Assembly: GCF_002443255.2 (NCBI RefSeq)
Contig: NW_019211456.1
Coordinates: forward strand, 39,129,042-39,193,041
From: Varroa destructor
Lineage: Eukaryota; Arthropoda; Arachnida; Mesostigmata; Varroidae
Direction of reading: 5' to 3'
DNA length: 64,000 nucleotides
Shown here: in pieces, positions 1 to 12,893 of the stretch
How positions within the stretch are numbered: position 1 is the first letter of the stretch
Layout of the letters: each line of letters starts with the position of its first letter
Notes under the pieces: generated by a model
Databases searched by the model: none
The model's input: only the letters and a program-made list of their open reading frames with translations
Told to the model about the DNA's origin: nothing
Program-made: the position numbers and the translations under genes

Positions 1-2061
1 CAATTAATTGTTATTTCATTTAAAATTAAAATGGAGTAGGAGAGTGCCTAGTGTTGCCTTCATGCAAATGGACAGTAATTAACATGTAAACCAATGATCG
101 TGCTGCTGGATTGGAGACAGAGAAATCGAATAGGCAGATGTCTGTTCTTCCATGGCACCCCTGAACATACCTAGGTCGAAATATCTTCATTGTTTGACTG
201 TGAAGAGACGGTACAGGTGTAAGTCTATGAAACTGTACGTGGCTATATAATATTTCGAAGTATTTATTCGCCTTACTTTCGGCCTCGCAGCCAATATCAA
301 GTTCAGTGTTGCTATTAAGTTAAACCTGTTTGCATCTACATCGACAATACACTCAAGTTATGTATAGGGTTCCGTTTATTATCCTAACGTATGCTGTCAA
401 GAGCAACATCATTAGCCAAAAGCAAAACATACTAATAAATATCATGAACGTGAAGCGTTTTGGAGTCTCACGTAAATGTGACGTCTTGGGTGTATTACTG
501 AACAATAATCATGGAAGATAGCACTCGTTGAGGTATGAAAAAATTTTATATCCTATTGGTAAAACAGTTTCTCTAAAGATCAGTCGTCAAACGTCTACTG
601 TCAATTTTTACATGGATAATGCTTTTAACTGAAGTAATTGGTCATGTCTTTTTTAGACCAGTTCATTAATAGCAAAGCTAGCTTATTTTTGACCCTCCAA
701 GACGGCAGTTTACCATATTTAGTAGTATATGGTGGCAATATCTTTCCATAACTAACATTATGCAGTAAAGGATTGTAGACTTTCAATATCGTCTTCTATT
801 TGCGTCTAATGAGCTATGACATCACTTGACAGCAGCAACAAAGCCATGACAACACAGTTTTCGACATAGTACTTGTGAGATTGAACAAAAGCTCCATTTT
901 TATTTCTAGTTAGAAAAGCCAACTGAATGGTGACCTTTGGTCCCGCCCTCTATAATATATTCAGCTCTGCACTATTTCATAAGAACTATTTTAAACAGAA
1001 TGCAGTTTTATAACGATGTTTGTTTGGTCCAAGTTTAGTGGCAAAGTCAACGAACACTTTTGAGAATGCTTTCGCCCTATGGGATGCACTGAGAAACGGC
1101 GGCCAAACAATCATATTCCAAAATCAAAACATAGGAAATGACGATAACGGATTAGTTTTCCGTAGGGAGAAGGGCACCGGAAATTCAACGAAGGCACATT
1201 TCACAGACCCTCCCCTCCCAAGGCATGAATACCAACCCCGAATTTCCTTATCGAGACTTGATATTTATTATAGTTATGTACAGATAATACAAAATGTTTT
1301 GCCTTTGTCGGAGTTACTTAGTGCTTATATTTTTTGCAGGACGCTAACGTGCCTACGTTTTTTTATCCTTCAATGACTGGAGGGTGACTAATTTTATCTC
1401 GACCAAATTTTATAAAGGACAATTAAACATCACAATAACATAGTCTAGTCAGGCACTTCAAACGTATTCTATTTAACAACTGCACGAAGGGTATTTGAAA
1501 TGAGGCGCGGATCAATTACGCAAATAAGTTCGATTATAGTTCTGTGCATTGTAAATTAATGAATTTACAACACAAAGATCCGTAACTATTTACCGGTGTT
1601 CGGAACGTTTTTACCTTCCAGTGAAGTAGTAGATAAGTTAATCAAAGCTTTAAAATGTCTAGTCTCTAAATCATTTAATGAGACAGGACCTTCGCTGGGT
1701 CTCTTGTCTTCATCTTTCTGTCAAGGTCGTACGAGATGTCAACCTCCAGACATTTTCTTGTGGTACCTACACCTTACCAGACTAAAGTCGATCATGATGA
1801 ATGGGCATACGCACACGCTATGTATTTTTGCCAGGAATTTAAGCTGACAGTATATAAGCGGTACTGTCGGATTGATTATCTTGTAGAGGCTGATCTGCTG
1901 CTGCTGACATTGCTTCCATAACTGGAACTGCCCATTGGCTTTTATGGCTAACCCGCTGGAGCGACAGTCGACCGGTAATGCCTAAGACCGAAATGAGCTG
2001 TGACTAGTCACTTGTGTATGTCAGTCGCGGAGTGCTGCCCGTTCTCATATATATATATAGA

Positions 2062-2092
<31 letters not shown>

Positions 2093-4050
2093 GTGCTTAT
2101 CTATACATGTGTCCATGTGACATGTATTTTGAATGGAGAGGAATTAATTATGTAGGTTTACATATGATGAACACAACGCGACCTGAACAGTAACGGCCAA
2201 ACGAGCCCGTTTCAGGCATACCCTAATATTGTACGTGCATTATTATTATTATTGCACGATATCAACCTTTGTTAAGCGTTCAGTAAGTTTGTTGTTTTCT
2301 AACAGAAGAATTAATTTGGGCAGCGTGAGGGAGTTAGGCCGCATTGCAAAGTATGAATTTTTATGCGTTATTATCGTCGTCGTATGGGTCTACCGGAAGC
2401 AGGTAAGAATTTTCAGAGGGATAATAAGGGGCTCTGGCTCTTTTACTCTGGTCCTGACCTTATGATGTACCGCATGTATGCAGTTAAATGCAGAAGCTAT
2501 TACTGTCTGGGGTTATATATCTGCTTTATTCCTACTTCGCTTATCGTTAGCAAATGAAGTTAAGAACGGTACATCTTAAGATACATTTTTATTCGTATTC
2601 GCATCTCGTATGTCTAAGTTATTCGACAGATTTTCCCAGGAGAAAACTGCATCCTTTATAGCGTTCTGCTGGCTAAAAATTTACAAATGCTTAAATACAC
2701 AATGTGCTCGAGGGTCTATTTGAAAATCGTCATCTGATCACGCCAAATTGTCGCTTAAAGATGATTTCTCTTAATGACTATTTAAAGCAGAGTAAACTGG
2801 GTTATCTAGAGCATCGTTAAACTACCAGTGAAAAAGTCTTTGACTAAGCTATTACACAACCATAAGAATAGACTGTTAAGAAATTTTCGCTAGTAGATTC
2901 AATTCCGCCTTTGAACTGCAATTGTCTGCAACTTAATGTTTGTCCTGACATTTGAAATTTTTATGGATACCTGTTCATCATCAATGAGAGAGCTGAATAA
3001 CTAATAACACTTGTCAGCTACGGTAGAAACCGATTGATATTTTGCGCGTCTGTAGTGAAGGCAATACAGTCGAACTGATGTTTGTACCCCAGTCCTCTGC
3101 TTGGTTCTTCACACGTATCTTGAACCTTTAAGTTAGTTAGTACCAACTAATTACTAAGTTAGGAGGAATAATTTACGATAAACGCCGACGTATTTGTATA
3201 TATGTGCGTTGGCACCGGTCAGTTGAAATCCAGTACGAGACAACTCACCGATGCTAAAACGAAACACCAATCGAGAAATACACTACGATCGGATCTATTC
3301 GTATATGTATATATTTCTTTTGTCAGTTTTTTACAGCAACATATGTCTCTAGTAATGTCAAACTTGATATTATTTAGCTTTCAAATTGATGCTATTTCTT
3401 CTTAAGTGTTGCCCATGTTTACCGTTAACTTAAGTATCAACTTAGCTATAAGCTAAACATAAAATACGTGTTCTTCTGCATCTTGATGTACCCATCGGTA
3501 ATTTGTATGGCCAAACAGCGAAGAGACTGTTATCTTTATCTCTGTAATGCAAATGACACGATAATATCCTTAACGAATTACAACATTCGATCTCAATGCC
3601 TCCCTGTTCAATTCTATATCATTATTTGATTAGCGCATTTATTGAGCGAGTTCGCTAGCGTTAGCTGTTGTGTCATCAGCACTGCCCTTGGGTCTCGATA
3701 TTGTGCTCACTCCAAATGAACAGTCTTGTCCTAAGTAAACCGTTGTTTCGCCGTCTTACGTTCGTTCAGTTGTGCATATTATGCATCCTGGCTGCTCAAA
3801 CTGTCTCAGTCTTCAATCGCTTGCTGTTGGTCCGCTGTAGTCTCATTCACCTGACAACCTGGCACTCCAGTCCTTTGCTTACCCATCGGGCTCGTCGTGC
3901 CGGTCTGTATGCGGTACCCTTTCCCGAGCAACACTCACTCTCCTTCATCCGTTGGCCAGCTTGTCAGCCAGGCAGCCGGCAGGCTCATGCTGCTTTAGGC
4001 TCTTTTCGTATATGGCTTCCCGTTTGAAGGGCGCGCTCTATTTCAGTCGA
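1..4050. other. gene-free left flank
   Basis: No exon with protein-like composition and matching splice sites was found here on either strand. The longest open frames (for example 1020-1376) have AT-driven composition and begin at non-ATG codons, so they are read as chance. One TA microsatellite is listed separately. The last 400 bases (about 3650-4030) are GC-richer and on the minus strand show short protein-like runs in two frames broken by stops, which may be the 3' part of the degraded element just to the right. Confidence 0.5.
2046..2092. repeat. (TA)n microsatellite
   Basis: Nearly pure alternating AT for about 45 bases, interrupted by single G bases. A simple-sequence repeat with no coding role visible. 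Confidence 0.9.
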
Positions 4051-4093
4051 TTCAGCCATACTCATATTTGATCCACAGACAGCTGAACCATGT

Positions 4094-4479
4094 TTAACTG
4101 ATTAAACGTTTAGTCGGATTGAAAGGAAGGCCCCGCAATTTTTCAACTGCAAAGTCCGTTCTTGCGACCTCCTGTAAGAACGTCACCGTCTTCCTTCTCT
4201 GGCCAGTGAGGAACCTTTTTTGCAGATCATCGTCACATGCCCATGCGGACAGATTTGGTGATCCATACAGTTCTTCAAAACATTGTCGAATCTTCCTACG
4301 TTGACATTGGTTAAGTATTTTTCTAAAAGCAGGACATCATCGGCTCGCCAAAGTCAGCACCCACTGTAGAGTACAACCGACTCTACATGTTTAACCGTAT
4401 AGATACTTACTATTCCTACGTACGCAATCCGGGGAGACGTGCTTAGGGGACGCACCTCGATTGACTCATCGTCGGCCAT
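4094..4479 (-). pseudogene. decayed non-LTR retrotransposon reverse-transcriptase fragment (tentative)
   Basis: On the minus strand, from an ATG at 4479, one frame reads a Met-Ala-Asp-Asp motif like the x-A-D-D catalytic box of reverse transcriptases. It continues through a Val-Val-Leu-Tyr-Ser-Gly-Cys run that resembles the LLYG(C/A)E segment near the end of many non-LTR reverse transcriptases. An in-frame TGA follows at once, then another protein-like stretch (LWRADDVLLLEKYL). Around 4290 the good coding signal moves to another minus frame (FEELYGSPNLSAWACDDDLQ and on) and ends at TAA 4096-4094. One stop plus one frameshift in 390 bases suggests an old dead copy. The family is inferred from motif memory only. 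An alternative is a small host gene using the GTAAGT just after 4411 as a donor, but I could not find a compatible acceptor in phase. Confidence 0.4.
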
Positions 4480-5300
4480 GATATAAATAATACTCGGTAG
4501 AGACTATAAAACAACAGTTCAGGGTCTCGAGTGCGCTCGATAATCGAGCTGAATACTCATACGGGCCTTGCTCATTTGTTCCCGCTCTGACAATTCTAAA
4601 TTTCACCTCTTTATCGAAAGGCTAGTACTGGCCGTCATAGTAGGAGGCACTACGAATTTCTGCTTTGGCCAACCAGGATTCGCCTCTTCTGTTTGTTCTT
4701 CTGATAAACCGGTTCCCTGTTATACTTTGAGATGAACGCGTGTGTTCGAACACTTTTCGGCTTTCGCAAATGCGGTCGATACGAAAGGGTTACGGAGCAG
4801 TTGGATGGACCCAGTGGCAGACACAGCATCTACAAATTATTAAAGTATTTTGCGCTTATTGTTTAACAGCGATGGGACAATTTCCGATCCATTAAGCGAC
4901 CCAATGTGATTTTTCGCAAACTGCGAGAGAGCAAGACTAGGTAGTAGTCTTTCCAATCGTTGACTTGTGATCATAACTTCAAGTGCTACACGTTACCTCA
5001 ACTAAAGGAACATTGATTGATTAATAATACGACTCGTAAAAAGCCCCATAGTGGGAGATGAAGGGAGGGAGGGGAAGTATACTGACTAAGTTCTTGAACT
5101 ATAGAAATTCTTTTCCCTTATTGAAAGCCTTATACTTGTGTATCTGTAAGTGACTTATTCTAGTTAGACCGTGGAGTGCGTGACACGACCTAATTTGGGA
5201 AAACGATTTGCCCTATCAACTAAGAAGACAGATTTCTTTTGTTAGTATAATTCATGTATAACAACAGCATCAATGGCCTCAATAACGGCAGTGAAGCCTA

Positions 5301-5880
5301 TTGATAAGCGAACTCAATCACGAAAACCATAGCGGTGTGGAAGACAGAGGGGCGGTGTGTCTTTTATTGGTAGCCAGTCTACAGTCACAGCGGTGTTTGA
5401 GAGCACATCGCAGAGCTCACGAAGTATCAAGAGCTGAAAAAGACAGGTGTTCGGTGGATCACTATGAATTTTGTGGTTTGTCCGTGTCCATGCCTCAGAT
5501 CTGTCGCTATGTTGGAGTTGCGGAAAAGCCTCCAGAGGTCTGCATCCCGCTCACCCCCGGAAACGCTCTAAAAGTTTATTCTCATATACCCGACTTCGTC
5601 GTACCCGATCGCGGCGGTAGTCACGCGAAATTTCATTGTGAATAACTAACCGGAGGTACTGGAAGAAGATTCACGGGTTCCTCCCTGCTGTCCCTTGGAC
5701 GCGCTCTGCGATAAACTCGCCATAATGTATCGCATATTGAGGAATTTCAGATTTCGTCGGAAATGCCCTAGCCGCCATCAACCGAGCGTTAGTCAAGGGT
5801 GTCAACGTGAAGACCGCAGCTATTTCTGATATCTCCGAAATGTTTTAGAGTTGAGGTCGCTTTGGTGTTACGGCGAAAAA
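5301..5880 (+). other. GC-richer, coding-like tract, unassigned
   Basis: An open frame at 5301-5645 on the plus strand (114 codons, non-ATG start) ends with a run of reasonable amino-acid composition. About 100 bases further on, another frame gives a second run around 5738-5845 (containing the residues SDFVGNALAAINRAL). No in-frame ATG context or convincing splice pair links the two. Parts of the minus strand are open as well. It may be a degraded gene or transposon piece; I could not identify a family and do not claim a product. Confidence 0.2.
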
Positions 5881-8476
5881 AAAGGTGACATCGGAGTTAC
5901 TGTGCTAAACAATGTCGTATTTTTTGCAAACACATCGACATATGTCATTCCAGGCTCAGATTTTATGAGGCTTTGCTATTGGATTTTGGTCTGCAAGGGA
6001 TAGCGCCTGCCGGATTGAAAGGCAGCATTCGCACGGAGAATCATATGACTTATGTTAGTGCTTATAATTGTAGAAATAATGATACAATCTACAGTAAAAT
6101 GTAGAAGGTGCCATGCACAAATACTTACTGGGATAGATTTCTGCAGCTGCATAATTAAGGTCGTTTGAGTAAACCTCAGACACCTCCCAGAACAAATATT
6201 CAGGGCGTAATCTACCATGAATTCTTTAACGTTCCTGCGAGTTTCAAAACATCGATGTAGCTCAGCCGATGTAATTTGTCTATGCATTGAGTATACCGTG
6301 TATTTACGTATAGTTAAGCTGCGGATACTTCATTGCTTCAATAAATAAGAATTTGGCCATAAGGGTTTTTGCTGAACATCGATATATATTTTAGATTTTA
6401 ATTGTCGTTTAGATTATTCAGTGTAATCCGGTTGACCCGTATCGTTACTGTTCCGTACTGGTGAAGTTATTCGTCGTACGTTGAATGAGTTCGATTGTAT
6501 TTACCTCACTGCTAGGCCTGTCAATTCGTCCGAGTTTAAATATGGGCGTCGTCATCGAAATGTTAGGATGTGTTAGCATGGCTTATTGTATGAATTTAGT
6601 AAAACATAACGCCGAAGGATGTTTTCGGACGTCGGCGGATCACGCTTACGATGCAAACAATTTGACTAAAATACAATGTCGTTGAAAGTTGTGGCAAGAG
6701 CCCTCAGACATAAGAGTTCTGATAATGCCCTGTAACAATAATCCTGTTTTCTATTAATGTATCTTAGGACGAAAGGTTTCTGTAAGGCGCATCTAGTAAA
6801 ACTTACGATGCAAGCGCACAGCGTAACTTCTGGTAGCCTTCTACGCTCTGATAGAGTATAATAACAGGGACTATTAAATGCTTCTATAGGTCACAGACTC
6901 CAAAAGTGTGGCACATTTTCTTCTGGCTAGATGCAAGTCATCCGCATGATTATCATTTCGAATTTTTAGCGGATGATTTGTACCTGGGTCATCAATTGTT
7001 ACATTGTATTGTACCCCTACGTTACGTATATGTACTCTGACAGCTACCTGTACCAACTTTATTTGCTTTGATGGCCCGCAGCATTATGTTCTCCTCGTGT
7101 TGCCTTGTCCTTGTTGCCAAAAGGAATGACCTAGGAGCGCGCCGCTGACTTTGCGATTGAACTCCGCGAAATGCCGCGACCGTGTATTGGTGTTAGATCT
7201 GATGTGGCTTAGGCAAGGCTCATTCAGCTGGGATTGTTAGAGGGTTTCCCTAAAGTCTCGCTTATTTTTCCGTTATAATGATGGGCTGATGGTCATTCTT
7301 ATGGCGTATTACAATTAAATTGTTGATGCGATCAAGCTCTTATTTCGTCATACTATTTCGTGCTTAATCGGTCGTCAGGTGGCGCCACCTTTCTCAATAT
7401 ACTTAATGGATCCGCGACGTTTATGCGCTGGTACTGCCTCTCTCTAAGCACCTCTAAGTAATGGTACGAATAGAATTTCGCAAAGTTGTTGAAAGAAAAC
7501 ATTTTTCGAAGATACACATAACTTTTAACATATTTAGATAATTTAGCGCTCACGATAAGCGGACTTTTCTACTCCGAAGACGTCGAATATTTTTAATTTC
7601 TTGCGTTTTAAGAAATGCAAGCTAGCGTAATCTATAGAAGAATCAGCTTACTAGACCTAGCTATAACCTAACCATTTATCAGGTATAGCGACTTGAAAAC
7701 TGACACTGTTAATAGTTCCTTATTAGTTCATTATGCGAACATGAGGGAAGCTCCATTACGGGCACAGTGACCCGTGAAAAAAAGGTATTTTGAGATATAA
7801 AAAAGCTAGATTTGCTAAAACAAACCAGATGACGCCTTTTTTCGACCTGGTAAGTCTCGTATATCTAGAGGCCCTTCACGAGTCTGCGTTTTTGTCTCGG
7901 CGCCAACAAATACGTCGACACGAAAGGCCATAGTTGAGCCTCAGTGGGCGTGGTACAGCATGGTGTGCCGCCCATTTGGTCGCCTACTGCGTAAAGGAAA
8001 ATTCCTGACTTGAATTTTCTGTCCCGGTTCAAGCTAAGCTTGTCCGCAATCCCGTGCTGTTAATGCACCTTTGTTTGAAACAGATTTTTCATAGCCGGTG
8101 GCCACAAATAAACAGCCAGATCATTAAAATTAGCTAACGGTTGACGATTGTTTTCCCGCTCGTTTTTTCCTGGCCTTTAGGTAGGCGGGTAAACAGTACG
8201 TTTCTCTGACCCTAGCTAGCAATGGTTTCTATAAAGGCAACTTCAGAGATGGAACAAACAATATATATATACTTGAATACATGGCGCCTTGAGCGCGTTG
8301 ACAATACGGGCAGGTAAAAAATCTAATATATAATGAACGAATTTATACGATATTGCTCGTGAAAGTGATTTGGAGCTAAAAAATTGGCGAGATTAGTAGC
8401 TTCTTACAAAGCACTTAGTCTTCCTAGGTTATCCAGCTATCCGACGACGTGAAAGTTCAAACATAGAGGCTGCTTG

Positions 8477-8477
8477 G

Positions 8478-8508
<31 letters not shown>
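8477..8508. repeat. (CT)n microsatellite
   Basis: About 32 bases of alternating C and T with one CC interruption. Simple-sequence repeat. Confidence 0.9.
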
Positions 8509-11500
8509 AACTGTAAATATGTTATTGAACCAAACCAAATCACCCAAATAGAATAAATTTTCTATCTATTGATTAAAAAATGGTATAAGACGCTGTGCCG
8601 ACACAGATTAGGTATATTCTGCTAAGGTTAACCCTAGTTAATATTATACGAAAATTTATGTTATGTCAATATTCTTGTCAAAGATTTCGCAATAGTAAAT
8701 AAAGTTTTCTCACATCTCTATTATGAAGCATGCTACATAGTACAAATACGTTTTCTATTATCTATCTAAGTTAGTACTCTTCGTAACCGTCGTTGCTTTA
8801 ATTTTTTCAATCTTGAAAACATTGTACAATTTTGACGTCATCTGCATGCACCTATGAAAAATTGACCTAGTGGTTTCCTCTTGTGCGTCAAAAATGTATA
8901 TACAACATGAGGCCTAAACGACTATCCTACTGTAGCTAATATGGACTCACATATCAAAGGTACGCCCGTTTTTATCAAATACCTTCATCAATGGTCCATG
9001 ATCATATTTGTCAAAGCCTTAAGAGGAAGTCTTCAACATTTTTTATCGTCTATATGAATGGCTCAACCTTGGCCCCGGCCAATGGCCCCACTGGCTGTGT
9101 AGCCGCTCGGTTAACAATTACTTTTACAATATAATTTTAAACAATCTTGGGAAAAATAATAGATCAAAGAAGCCATTAGCGACTAATGTCACCCAAATGC
9201 GATCGGATAATTAGCCTATAATTGTCTAAATTGGAGCTGATGTCGAGTACATGAATGACTGTGAATTTATTTAAATATCTTGACACTACATCGTAAGGTT
9301 ATAGCACCATTGCCTAGAATTCCAATGATTCTTCTTCCTTTCACGCGTTTAGTGACGTATCTATTATGAAAGCGTTTTTTAAGCTCGTAGAAGAAAGCTT
9401 TGATGGCTTGTAAATCCTTACTATTGTGCCTGCTGTTTGCAACCAAATATATTCTGGGAATTTTGTCTAACTTACCTTGAAGTTAATTACCTACCCCGTT
9501 TGTGTGTTGTTTCACCGGTCGCCTTAATTGTGTCAAAGTTTATAAACAATGCTTATATGGCTTTTTTATTAAATGCTATAACAGGTACTTGATTTGCATG
9601 TAGCATATAGCGTGCGTACTTGATTTGTGATGCCGTCAAGAACGTTACCTATCACACACAGAATACGTTATCTTTAATGAGTGTAGGGAAGTATGTACAT
9701 TTAACAAGTAAAAGTTACTAGGGTTTCCATAACTTTATAGCACGCTCAACTCATCATGGAATAAGGAGATAGGAATCGAATAAGAAAGCGGAGTGATACT
9801 ATTAATAGAAAAAAGAAACGATTCCAGTGATGCAATAGTTGGTCCCGTAAATAAACTGCAAGTGGAACATATCATGTATGCGAATGAGGGATTGTTGCTC
9901 AAGCGCAAAAGGGATAACAGGTATTACTTCCAATAATAACCATACGTTATATCCGACTAAATAAGGCTTTCTGATCTGGAACAAACAGAGCGTCTCGATG
10001 CGGAAAAAAAGTAAAGCAGGAAAAAGGATTACAAAAGCTTGGAAGTTCTAAAAATCAAGCAAACGGAAGTCCTGTTGCAAGTTGACATGTGGCGGTTACA
10101 CGCACGCTCACAAATTAGCACACACAACACAGTAAACGATATTCGAACCTCGTCCCTAAGTTATGGGATTTCATTTTAAAACAGATCTTCGCAATATAGT
10201 TATTTTATTTATATAATATCGGCGTGAACAATAACTGAATCTCAATGGCTTGAGCGTTGCGCTTATTTCTGATCGCGCGAGCCTTCGAAGGTGGCTTCCA
10301 TCTGTAAAATCATATCATGATACATATCATCCGAAAGCTGTGAAATGTCAGCACTCACGTATTTGAACTAGCTTACAAGCGACGCTTTAATCTAAGGTGA
10401 TAAATGCCGATGCGATTGCATCAACGCTATCGCCGATCTAACTGTTAGACGTCTTTTATGATGAAAAGAAGCGATCGCCTGGTAGGACTCCCCGCTTTCA
10501 GCGACTGAATCAGCCCGTCAAAACAGAAGTGGCCAGACATTGATAGAGATCTCTCTGCTTCTAAATATGGTGTGGCAGCCCTAATGATTGTAACTGACTT
10601 AATAAACGTTACTACGGTGAAACTGACCCGACATCGTCATAAGAGAAATTCTCGGCTGGGCTGACATCCAGTGTCAGAAGCAATCCTGTTACAAAGGACC
10701 TATCGATAGCCAATGCTATTAACACATTATGAGTCCTGTAAAGGGCCGCATTTAATTTCAAGTTTGAAGGATGCCTTAGCTAGATGAAGCAGGCATCAGT
10801 ATGTCCGCCAGCTACGTTCAAAATAGTTATACGTCTAAACTGAATGTGTGCATCACTGGTTTCCCTTTGAAATTAATCCAGCCCTATGGGTCAGTATGGA
10901 TTAATAGGTATTCACAGTAGGGATGTTTAAGAACAGCTTTCGAACGTCTAACTAATTTATTAGCCGCAGTCATATAGGTGATTTAAGAAAGTATTTGTTT
11001 CCATTTGTATGGTAAATATATATACCATAAATATGAAGAAACTAACAAAGGTCCTATTGTGTACTTTGACGCTTGAAGGGCCCAGAGACTATCTCGAATC
11101 TATATACCAGCGGCATCTTGGATGCGAAAACTTTTTTTAAGTTACTACATTAAAATATACGTACACCTAATGGTCTAATCGTTATGATATACAGTTATTT
11201 ACTCCAGTGTGAGCAATATTCAAACGTTGTAAAGAGTCCAACGTTCTACGTGAACTCTGGCTACCATGGTCATCGGATTAGGTACGAAATTTCATAAATC
11301 CTACTTACTAATACACAGTGCTCTGTCGCGTTGCATTTTTTGCAAGGCTTTATTCTCGCAACGCTAAAACTGGACACCACGTACTGCGGTCCTGCTGAGT
11401 TTGTTGAATGTAGCTTAGCTTCGTATTGTATGCTAATATTGCTTTGATAATTTTAGCAGTGAATATGAATTGACGACACACGCATGTTTCTCGGACCGCA

Positions 11501-12079
11501 TCTGTTACTAGACGTCTAGTATCTCCAGTATGAAAGTAGGCCATAGAAGGCTCGTTTATAACAAAAAAAAAAAGAAGAAGAAGATGTTTTAATTGACGAT
11601 CAGGCGTTTTACCTACAGGTAGATCATAATGAACCTTGTGTTTTTTGTACATGCGTGACCTTCCTATATCACGGTCTAGGTTGGCCTATACCGACCAGAC
11701 AACGATCAAGGCTTATTTATATAAACAATATCTAATGGTAGATTATTATTAATATAATAATAATATAATCAGACAGCAAACCCATGTTTATATGGGAGCT
11801 CTATAAGCGTTTCTGTGGCTAGCAAGATCTGATACGAAGAGAAATATTTGTATTATTCTAAGTTGATTTTTGTATTTTTTTATCAGCATGAATCAATACA
11901 GTGAGAAAAATTAACAAGGTAACAACATGAATCATTTACATTTTTGCCTTTGCCAATTCAAGATCCTTTCGAATTACGATTAAGAAAAAATTATATATGC
12001 GTGTACATATATGAACAAGTTATTTCAAACGGAGTCTGGCTGGGAAACACGAACGTAGAAAATATAAGCACAACTCAGG

Positions 12080-12131
12080 CTAATATTTATATAAATATTA
12101 TTATATAAATTATATTATATAAATATTATAA
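12080..12131. repeat. AT-rich self-complementary patch
   Basis: Repeated TATATAAATATTA-like units arranged partly as inverted copies over about 50 bases, able to fold on itself. It probably arose as low-complexity sequence. Confidence 0.6.
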
Positions 12132-12344
12132 GCAGCATTTGCTGCGTTCGGTATTTCTTCTCATGTCTATTTAGCGCATATGCATCCTTTGAACGCCACT
12201 AGCCAATAATATCTTGACGTATACTATTTGATTCTTCAGCTGAAACGTTCAATATATTGATCACAATAACATTGGCGTCCGTATCTTCATCCGGCCGTGA
12301 CGATGAGACCACAGAACCGGACAAGATCGCAAAAGCCAGATGAC

Positions 12345-12893
12345 CTATGTCGTAAGCCGGGATGCGAAGAATTCTTTCAATACGAACAGTCTTGAGATAT
12401 TAGATGACGCTTTTTCGGACGACGCAGTTCTGGCCGAGGAGGCAGAACGAGTTCGACATCTACAGTGATCGATCTCATGCTTGACGACAAGCATGAGTCG
12501 GTGAGACACTACATTGTACAGTACCCCGAACCCAGTAAGAGCAGTGCAAGCTGTCATTGCAAGCGTCGATGGCAAGAAAGGACTAAAGCGGATCATGCAA
12601 ACCTGGACATTTATAGTAGTTTGTTGTTCGACAAAGAGCCGTATGACAAACTTTCATCAATGTCAGAAGATAAAATTGCTTTAGAGATGATCCAATCAAC
12701 GAAACCGTTGTCGAGAACCGCTACGGCTCCTCCTATCAAGCCGACAAATAAGACAGCACAAGAAAATAGCGCCGTACGTAACTTACCGCTGGTACTAATA
12801 AACCTCGTTCTGACACCTACCACTGCTTCAGGCACAAGTAGTTTCAAAATAAATCAGCATCCTCGCAACTACTTCAACCTCGCTTCGTATTAA
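12345..12893 (+). pseudogene. broken or split coding tract of unknown identity
   Basis: From an ATG at 12339 one plus frame reads 42 acidic, protein-like codons (including LEILDDAFSDDAVLAEEAE) and stops at TGA 12466. Without a gap, the overlapping frame that is open to 12893 takes over, starting VIDLMLDDKHESVRHYIVQY and continuing with plausible hydrophilic sequence to about 12773. There a GTACGTAA could act as a donor. The region also lies in a local GC rise. A one-base change would fuse the two parts, so this is either a decayed gene or a real gene with an exon border I could not place (CTACAG at 12460-12465 could be an acceptor). No domain is recognised. It lies 1.5 kb upstream of the first exon of the next gene, but no phase-compatible link was seen. 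Confidence 0.35.

Larger units (their letters stand above)
5900..12340. other. gene-free stretch
   Basis: AT-rich non-coding DNA. All open frames seen are short (60-103 codons), lack adjoining splice sites and have random-looking composition. It contains a CT repeat near 8.48 kb, a short GAA-type run after an A tract near 11.57 kb and an AT-palindromic patch near 12.08 kb. No RNA gene or mobile element was recognised. Confidence 0.5.
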
